Shown: positions 56,534 to 64,000 of the stretch, piece after piece
How the letters are laid out: each line of letters begins with the position of its first letter
How positions within the stretch are numbered: position 1 is the first letter of the stretch
DNA from: Bugulina stolonifera
Taxonomy: Eukaryota > Bryozoa > Gymnolaemata > Cheilostomatida > Bugulidae
Assembly (NCBI GenBank): GCA_935421135.1
Contig: OW285194.1
Location: forward strand, 3,343,501-3,407,500
DNA length: 64,000 nucleotides
Direction: 5' to 3'
Translations under genes and position numbers: made by a program
Notes under the pieces: generated by a model
Databases searched by the model: none
What the model was told of the DNA's origin: nothing
What the model saw: the letters and a program-made list of their open reading frames with translations, nothing else

Positions 56534-57558
56534 CAGAGATGTGCAAAATAGTTGGGACGCTGTAATGCAGTAGCTAAATTTCGAGTGCACTTTTAGTTCT
56601 GCCATTATATCAGTTGTTGTCCATCAAAAGGTGTAAATATATATATCATTTGAATCCTCTCACCCCAAGGAACCCATTTATACCTATCTCAATTGTATTA
56701 TCACACCTCCAGTAAAGTTAAAATGCAGTATACATTTTGAGTCAAGTTCTGCATACACGACCAATAGTCGCCCCATAAGGGATTGATTTATGTCTTAGAC
56801 TGATTTGTCTGCTAGCAATGGGCTTCAAAAGATTTTCAGACTTCACTCTGAGCATAAGATCTTCAATCGTTGCATAATTTTTCGCTCATTTACCTGTAAT
56901 GTTTTTATAAATTGGTTGTAAGCTGCAGTTAAAAGAATCGCTATTTCATGAAATGACCACACTTCAGGACTAGAAGTTGACCACTCTACTCTTGCATATT
57001 GATAAGACGATCAGAGAAAATTCTACTAAATAGTGCATTCTAAATTCTACTTTGTATAACTTCATCAGAAGGTGGAAGGAAATTGGTACTATGAAAGATT
57101 TTAGAGCTGGAATGAAAACTCCCTGTCTTGAAGCATTGCCGTTACGAGAAACAATTATTTTCCTAACTGCTTACAACAGATTTATGCAAATTTTGCAGAT
57201 AAGAAGACAAAAAATTATGCAAAATTTGAATATCTTATGCTCTGAGTGAAATCTAAAACTCTTTTGAAGTTCATTGCTAGCAGAGAAATTAGTCTAAGAC
57301 ATAAATTAATTCCGTAGGGGGCGACTTTTGGTCGCACATACAGAACTTGACTCAAAGTGTATAATGCATTGTAACTTCACTGGAGGTCATATAATGCAAT
57401 TGAAACAGACATAAATGGGTTCTTTAGAGTGAAAGGATTCAAATGATATATATATTTATACCTTTTCATGGACAACAACTGGTATAATGGCAAAACTAAA
57501 AGTGTATTTGAAACTAGGCTACCACATTAGAGCGTCCCAACTATTTCGCACACCTCTG
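56534..57558. mobile_element. Tc1/mariner-type element with very long inverted repeats
   Basis: The ends CAGAG(A/G)TGTGC(A/G)AAATAG are followed by TTGGGACGCT and lie between TA dinucleotides, as in Tc1/mariner. The inverted arms extend about 370 bp (56534-56890 against 57190-57558), sharing AGTTGTTGTCCAT, TATATATATCATTTGAATCC and TTGAGTCAAGTTCTG. The 300-bp centre contains an ORF (57052-57249) reading RRWKEIGTMKDFRAGMKTP, reminiscent of the helix-turn-helix region of Tc1 transposases, so the element seems internally deleted. Confidence 0.85.
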
Positions 57559-58397
57559 TAAGTGTGAACTACCTTAGCTTGCATAATTATATTTGTTTTG
57601 CCATATTGTATTTATCTTCTAATGTTGTGAAAATTGCCTTAATGCCACCTATTGTACAATATAAGTTATTTATTTACACTTGTACACATGTATAATAATG
57701 TAACCTCAATGTATGGCTTTACAAGGCCGAGAGTTTATTATATAGTTCTACTTTTATACTGAATGCACACTTGTGTGTACAAGATTATGTGCCTTTTTCT
57801 GCACATGACCGACTTTAATAGATCATTTATGCATTTACTTAAAACTGAGTAGAGGTTGGACTTTTGCCAGACGCTGAACTAAAAATGTAAAACTATTAAA
57901 AGGCTATGTTCTTTGTAATCAGATCATTTGATACTCGCAGCTCAATAAAGATAGATCTACTATTAGGAGGCATTGGAGTTGTCTTTTCTAGAATATCATA
58001 GTTCTAGCAGGACTTTTTTTATGGGCTGAGAGACTGAAGTCCTAAACTAGCATGGATCATACTCGTGGTAGCTCTATCTTATAAGTAACAGCTGGAAACG
58101 ATCTGGGTCACTACAGCAGCTTAATCAACAAGGCTATTACTGCTCAGTGTATGTGATTAGTAAGTAGACTCAATAGACCAATCTTGAATGATCTCCTACC
58201 AGTGCGTCGTGTGGTTAGCACAATTTCATTACAATATTCGCACTTGGATCTGTGTTCATCTACATATACATGTACATGACTTGTATACTTACAACCATAC
58301 AGGAAAGGGTGATATTACTTGATCCAATATTATGCTTGTGCGGTCCAAAATTCATGAACATTACTTTGACAAAATTATCACACTATTTTCATCTTAA
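57559..58397. other. Intergenic, no gene seen
   Basis: Contains GCAGCTCAATAAAGATAGATC and following sequence that resembles the R/U5 arrangement of an LTR, but no matching ends were found. Confidence 0.4.
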
Positions 58398-60069
58398 GGT
58401 TATGTAACTGGGGTTCTCAAAAATAAAATTCCTTTTAACACTATATAGGCATTACTACCTGGAAAGGCATAAGAAAAAAATTGGGAAAGTCTAAGAAATA
58501 TTTTCAAGTTATGGCCCATAGTAATTTTGGGGTCCGTTTACTACAGCTCCAATTTTATGAATGAAATGGCTAGACAGGGAACTCCGTCGTGAAGGTATGA
58601 CACAATGTTACAGATGCAGAAGAATAATCAATCTCATTTACATAGTACTACATGGTGTATGGCTAACATATAATTCATGTTTTAACAAGCTTTTCTCTGT
58701 CTTTGTATATGTAATATCCCATGCAAAACATATGTGTGGTGTATATTCTTATAAAATACATATATCCACTGTTCTAGGGCAGTTATTCTACTAGATATGT
58801 TTGTTGGGTTGTTTTGCAGCAGCTAGTGACAGTCTAAAAGCCAACACAAAACAAAATACGCAAAAAAAACAATGATTTGATCCTAGATCTCATATTTGAA
58901 TAATTACATGTACAGTGTGCAGCTCTGGTGGTCTAAATGGCTTGCCTATGTGCAGTTTACTAGGAGTTATCCCACCTTTTAATTAAGGGAAAACCTTGCT
59001 GCTAAGCAACTGACATGTTCCGGAAGCTCCGCCTACCTTCATTCATAAAAAAAATGGCTATAAGAAATAGAAAAGTTGATCGTTTTTAAGCCAGTTAGCA
59101 GCATTAGGATGAGTGGATGTTCAATATTTAGTAGCATTGCAATGGAATATCATTCCACCAGTACTATAAAACCATTTAAACTGTAGAGCCTCTTTTAAAT
59201 AGCTGCATGTCAAATTAAATTAGCAAATTAATATTTTATTCTCTCAGATTTGAACAAGTATTTTAAATCTACTTCATTAAGAGCTTTATTTGAATTATTA
59301 AGGATTTGTTTATATGTAGCCCCCATGATGAAAGCTTGCTGAAAATGAATTTGGTTAGATATCCGAGCAAATGCTGCTCTATTTCGCTGTAGTTGACGCC
59401 AAAAGTTGCTAATTTTAATTTTGATAGCGGTTCAAAAAAGGAATTTCCCAGAGTTTTTGAAGCATCCACAAAGCCAAATAACTAATCAAAGACAAGCCCG
59501 CTTCTTCATGCTTCAATTGAGCTAAAACTATTAATAAATTGGCTACTACTGCAAAGTGAAGTGAGATAGTTGACGCCAAAGTAATGTGAATAAAGCAACG
59601 TAAATTGGCCAAAATCAAGAGAGGATAACTTCATATGATATGCGTGCCCTGCAGTCTAATACTATCCTACCTGTTCCTAAACACTAATAGAAACACCTGC
59701 ACATGCTAGTTTACGTTATGGAAAAGAATTTATTCTACAAATAAGACAAAACTTCGATAAGGTTTTACAGGCAACAAGCCAGCATAAGAAAAAGTTCTAG
59801 GAGGTCATTATTTTATTTTATCTCCTCATAACACTAGCCTAGGTAAACATTCATGCATATTTAACAATATTATGCAATAATTTAACTGAAAAATAAATTC
59901 TTCCAGTAACAGCAGGCAAACTTCATAGCGCTGTTTTCGGTCTTTGACCCCCTGTAACGTTGCGTCATGTGACTTAATGCTAACGCTGAAAGCTGTCCAG
60001 GCCCTTTCAGACATGGTTAAATATGTGGGAAAAATTTCGAAGGAAAATTCAGACCCCAGTTACATAACC
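58398..60069. mobile_element. Non-autonomous piggyBac-type element, 1.7 kb
   Basis: The terminal inverted repeats GGTTATGTAACTGGGGT are exact for 17 bp and flanked by TTAA on both sides (58394-58397 and 60070-60073). Internal frames show no transposase motifs. The termini differ from the 47.5 kb piggyBac-type element, so two families are present. Confidence 0.88.
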
Positions 60070-61056
60070 TTAATTATCAGGCTTGGGTAGGACTGTGAAA
60101 AAGTTGAAGTAATTGAACAGACTTAGTGTGGCATTATGAGAATGTATTACAACTTATCACACCTTAGTGTTCAGTACAGCTTTAACATCAAAATTAAAGC
60201 TGGCTTTAAAATTTGTTTTCAATACTTAAAACCTGTCACTACTCTAATCCAAGCTATGCAGCATAAAATTGAAGTCAGCTGCATTACATAAAAAATCTCC
60301 TTCCAGCTGTTAAAGGGGTTCTGTCTTGTGTTTTGAGGAAATTAGTTATTTGGTGGTACAGCACATTGTGTGCCTGGTTACGTCTTATTACCCTTGTACT
60401 GCAATTGCATGTGCCTTATGTTTTTGCATCTAGGCTATTATATTATGTAACTGTAGAATAACTAGGCATAGAAGAAAAAATTGTATCTATCTTTATAGTG
60501 TGGCCAGATGAAATACCAGACTTACTAAAAAAAGTCAGTATAAAGAAAGCCTAGAAAAATTTAATAGCTTACACAGGTTACCCTGCAGCCACATGTACAT
60601 GTATATTAGTAAACTTAGTGAAACAATTTGGTTACTACTGTTTAGTACTCTGTCTATGCAAGCAGCTTGAATTCAAGAAATTTCACTATAAGACATTGTG
60701 GGATCAAGGTATAGAGATCATTGCTATATAACACAGACACCTATTGGATTTTGAGATTGAAGTCAACCAACAGGATTGTTGTACTAGACTTGGAGGGAGA
60801 GGATTGACCAGTTTCAATTCTATTTCATCATCAGTGAGTCTAGACGTGCTGTTAAATTATATTCTTTTCAGACTATGTATTGACTTGACTAACATAAAAC
60901 TTCTTGCATTCACTTTGATCTACCTACAACTTGTAGGCTTTATACGTGTTTTGAATCATAATATTATCATATTATCACTGGCTTGTGACTTTGTTAGTTC
61001 AATAGTTTAACCGAATTCTCAGTCATCTAAATATATTGCGTGTTTCTTATGAGTTT
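60070..61056. other. Intergenic, no gene seen
   Basis: The open frame at 60744-61010 is hydrophobic but AT-driven and unsupported. Confidence 0.4.
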
Positions 61057-61062
61057 TTTATT
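61057..61062 (-). terminator. Polyadenylation signal of the 61 kb peptide gene
   Basis: AATAAA on the minus strand about 60 bp after the stop at 61122. Confidence 0.6.
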
Positions 61063-61121
61063 ATTCAATGAAGGTCATCTTTCCAAACTATTCAATCGAA
61101 CAAATTTATATGTTATAATAT

Positions 61122-62028
61122 CTAATATGGTCCTAGAGTGGTAGTCCACAGGTACTGAATTGCATATATATCCCTGCTAGTTCTTCTCCTGGCAGGGTAC
61201 CTCTTCCAGATTCCACGAGGTCCTTTGCACAAACAGTTATTCTTTACAATTGTAGAGCAAGTTCCTGTCAAGTTGTGGTTCACGCTGCGACATGCTTGAT
61301 CACATTTCCTGTCGTCACCTGGACATCCTTCATTTCCTTTAACACTGGCTGAAACCGATACAGAGACCATATTCATCTGGTGAATTAACATTATATGCAT
61401 TGTCCAACTAACAGCTTAGCATACCATTAAGCTAAATAGTACTCCAAGTAAAGAAAAAAACGAGTATAATAGCAATCATATATGCATGCATGCACTTCAC
61501 TAATGCTGCACCTTTCATTGCCCTTTTGAAATTTACATTTATTTTTCTCTCTTGTAGGAGACGTTTGAGTAAATACAAATATTCAAAGTTGAAAGTTACA
61601 CTCATGTTGATAGACTTTACAACATGGTACCCAGACTGTCATAATATATTACTGTTATAGAAGAAGCATTACCTGTTGCTGCCATATTGTACATACAGCT
61701 GATCTCGAGATTCATGAAAACAGTTTGCAAGCCAATTTCATTATAATAATCAAGCATTTATAAAATTTGGTATACTACGCATAAAGTAATACATGTACAT
61801 ACACTGTACATATTATCTATGTATGTGTACCACACATGTCAGTTTCTATTCTAAATAATATAGAAACTGACATGTACACAAACTTTGTATATGCACTATT
61901 ACTGTATATTCGTAATCTACATGTATTTAAATACATGTACATGTATTATGTACATTGATTCACTTACCACACACCATGTAAAGCAAAACTCCTACAATTG
62001 CTCCATAGTACAATATATTGATCTTCAT
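61122..62028 (-). CDS. Secreted six-cysteine peptide, CS-alpha-beta (defensin-like), third copy
   Basis: Exon 1 (62028 to 61968) encodes the signal segment MKINILYYGAIVGVLLYMVC. The phase-1 intron is 619 nt (GTAAGT...GGTTTCAG) and exon 2 (61348 to 61122) completes a 95-aa precursor. The core from GCPGDDRKC to NNCLC keeps the C-x6-C-x3-C-x10-C-x7-C-x-C spacing. The tail KRYPARRRTSRDIYAIQY is clearly related to that of the 17.5 kb gene, so these two are the closest pair. The intron holds a 16-bp perfect hairpin (ACATGTCAGTTTCTAT and its inverse near 61836-61877). Upstream TATA and homologous promoter support expression. Function is inferred from the cysteine pattern. Confidence 0.85.
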
Positions 62029-62230
62029 TTTATTGGGATATTGTGTTCTTTTCTTTAAACAGTATATTAGTTCAACCAGTCAGTTCCTGAAATATCAAAT
62101 CATTGTAGACACTGACTTATATACCTGTCTGTAGATCCCAATGACTTGAATACAATGGAATAATTTGGTTGCTCAATCAATCACCAGAACATGCCGCCGT
62201 TCGCAATGCATCCAAAAAAACATGTACCTC
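62029..62230 (-). promoter_or_regulatory. Promoter of the 61 kb peptide gene
   Basis: TATATAAG at 62123-62116 within GGTATATAAGTCAGTGTCT, identical to the 17.5 kb promoter. CAAATTATTCCATTGT and TTCTGGTGATTGATT lie farther upstream, in the same order as in the sister genes. Confidence 0.7.
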
Positions 62231-63480
62231 AATTGTCTGACTTTATGCCAGTGCTTATATCCACACAGCTACCACCTTATCATGGGCACTCTCCTTGGAT
62301 GTATGACGGTATTCTAATTATTATGCTACACAATTGTGCACCTGGTCTATTAAGCTAAAATTAATAAGCCTATTTTAACAGCTGGATTACACAATGAAAA
62401 CACAATCACTAACACAATGGCTATTCACAATTGTTCCATTGCTGTCAACACTGAAATACTCTTTTGTACTTTAAGATTAATTTATAAATATATGGTTCTG
62501 TAATTGATTTGCTCCCTTAGCAGGCAAGTGTGCACACAATATACAAAAAACCGCTGCTGTTAATAGACACATCGTTTACCAAACTACACAGGCAATCTTT
62601 AGCCGTCTGTTAGTAGGTCCTTTAATTTTTGAGCTGCGGTCATAGAAAGTGAGATTTTAAAAATTGTCCCATATTAAAGATGCCACTACACATAGCCATT
62701 AGTACTCCGGCTGCTTGACTACACAGATAAATTATTTCAGAAGCAATGCTGTCTCTCCGTCTAAAACTTTACCTTGCATCTACAGAGTCTCTATGAGGGT
62801 AAACTATCTGTCATCCTGTTTCTGCAGTTTTGGTCTCTGGTGGTAGACCAAGAATCCGACAATTAATTTTGACTTGGAATGACAGGGTAGTTAGTCGAAA
62901 TTTAGAGGTAATAGTGACAGACAACGAAAGAAATGAATTTTCTATCAAATCAAGATATCTGTATTTGACTTTATTGTGTGACTGATCAATTTGTGTCATT
63001 TGTTAATCACAGCTTAGTATCCATATATGGATACTACCAGATTCTGTGACACAGCATGGTGCCATTCTTTGTGTTCTCAATCGTTGCGAGGGAAGGATGT
63101 TATTAAGGCAGCAATCACAAGCAATTACAGAATATTACTGTTCATTCAAACTGGAATCAAAGACGTTTAATGTACATGTGTATCTGATAATTACAATATA
63201 GTATGTCTAATAGGTAAACAAGTATAAGGATTTCTGAAAGCTGGTGAGATTTTAGCAGTGTTCAAATGTCTTCATTGCTAGAGAAACATACATGCACATG
63301 GTTGTATTATATTATGGGCTCCACAAATACTTATTGTTTTGAATAAAAATATGTTATAAGTCCAGCCATAGGTTGGGTTTTGCAACTACAAGTACATGTA
63401 TATGCCCCTTTGCTCAATGTAACAGCTGTGCTAATAGTATTATAAAATGGAGTTTATTCTGCTTACTTGCATAAAAAGCG
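62231..63480. other. Duplicated distal flank and unannotated sequence
   Basis: 62390-62720 is paralogous to 23930-24260. No supported gene to 63480. Confidence 0.5.
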
Positions 63481-63481
63481 C

Positions 63482-63601
63482 ATGGAAGTTATGGCAATGG
63501 AAGTTATGGCAATAGAAGTTATGGCAATGGAAGTTATGGCAATGGAAGTTATGGCAATGGAAGTTATGGCAATGGAAGTTATGGCAATAGAAGTTATGGT
63601 G
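63482..63601. repeat. 15-bp minisatellite, eight units
   Basis: Units of ATGGAAGTTATGGCA with A/G variation (translated MEVMA/IEVMA). The open frame across it is a product of the repeat length. Confidence 0.95.
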
Positions 63602-64000
63602 AACAAAACAGTTGTTAATGAGAGAGTTAAGCGCTATGGTTTTGGGGCCGTTGCAATCTAGGAATAACTGTCACCTGTCTTTCTCCAGCTTTTTCACGTT
63701 AAGCTATTAAGACTCACAAAAGAGACTGAGGCTCATTCAAAAAGGTACCACGTAAATTATTTTACCTGGACCACCACTAAAAACGGCTACAACTAAACAG
63801 TACTACACATCAAACCATTTAAATGGTTTCCTCCTATTTTACCAAAATCTTACCAAACAAAAAACATCCCTTTTTTAACAGAATAATTTTCAATAATTCC
63901 TCTAGACAATATACATGTACATGTACATCTACATGTACATGACTTGTATTACTAAAGAAATAATTGAACCTCTTCGATGACTCACCAAATTTAGATACAC
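63602..64000. other. Intergenic, no gene seen
   Basis: ACATGTAC words cluster near 63910-63945. No gene supported to the window end. Confidence 0.45.

Noticed and set aside
63467..63661. 64-codon frame reading MEVMA repeats
   Set aside because: Produced by a 15-bp minisatellite.

Overview
This window is nuclear DNA of an invertebrate animal. The evidence is short GT-AG introns, single-gene promoters with TATA boxes, AATAAA signals, and a dense mixture of LTR retrotransposons, non-LTR relics and non-autonomous cut-and-paste transposons in an AT-rich background. No prokaryotic feature is present. A sponge, cnidarian or other marine invertebrate would fit, but the sequence alone does not fix the phylum.

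Host genes. (1) An intact 8-exon ankyrin-repeat gene (2085-6176, + strand) encodes 425 residues with all intron phases consistent. (2) A dispersed family of small secreted six-cysteine peptides has three canonical two-exon genes (17470-18095 +, 21929-22829 -, 61122-62028 -), a diverged but intact member (7709-8285 -), and two decayed copies (11657-12806 +, 55737-55925 -). Each intact gene has a signal-peptide exon ending at a phase-1 intron and a second exon with the spacing C-x6-C-x3-C-x10-C-x7-C-x-C. This matches the cysteine-stabilised alpha-beta (defensin-like) pattern, including a GxC...C gamma-core-like segment. Copies share promoter blocks and kilobase-scale upstream homology, so the cluster grew by segmental duplication with inversion. 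(3) A single 716-codon ORF (34549-36699 -) joins a complete endonuclease/exonuclease/phosphatase (EEP) domain of retrotransposon type to a long unknown region and C-terminal zinc-finger-like motifs, with no reverse transcriptase; it may be a domesticated endonuclease. (4) A weaker small charged-repeat ORF lies at 39462-39824 (-).

Mobile DNA. 24.5-31.9 kb holds a GC-rich repeat, a non-LTR RT relic and a long fold-back palindrome split by a young Gypsy element (25782-31887; 268-bp LTRs with two differences; GATC target duplication). This Gypsy element has gag and pol in one frame separated by a UGA-CUA codon pair, and a third ORF in the env position that looks like an SGNH/GDSL hydrolase behind a splice-acceptor-like sequence. 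44.6-53.2 kb holds a second LTR element (TGTAAT...ATTACA ends, tRNA-Leu primer site) that lacks pol; its 5' LTR was invaded by a CACTA-type and a piggyBac-type element. Solo or partial LTRs of the same family recur at 0.9, 10, 19, 37.5, 38.3 and 54.4 kb. Further elements are a hAT-type (20585-21770, 8-bp target duplication), a Tc1/mariner-type with about 370-bp inverted ends (56534-57558), another piggyBac-type (58398-60069), a GTCTCG-rich inverted-repeat element (53282-54017), tRNA-related SINE-like units, and a perfect 57-bp-arm palindrome at 23.4 kb.

Simple repeats are conspicuous: CACATA near 1.8 kb, a palindromic ACATGTAC satellite at 16.05-16.26 kb, a 69-bp minisatellite at 42.2-43.0 kb and a 15-bp minisatellite at 63.5 kb. 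All calls come from reading the sequence; no database search was run.
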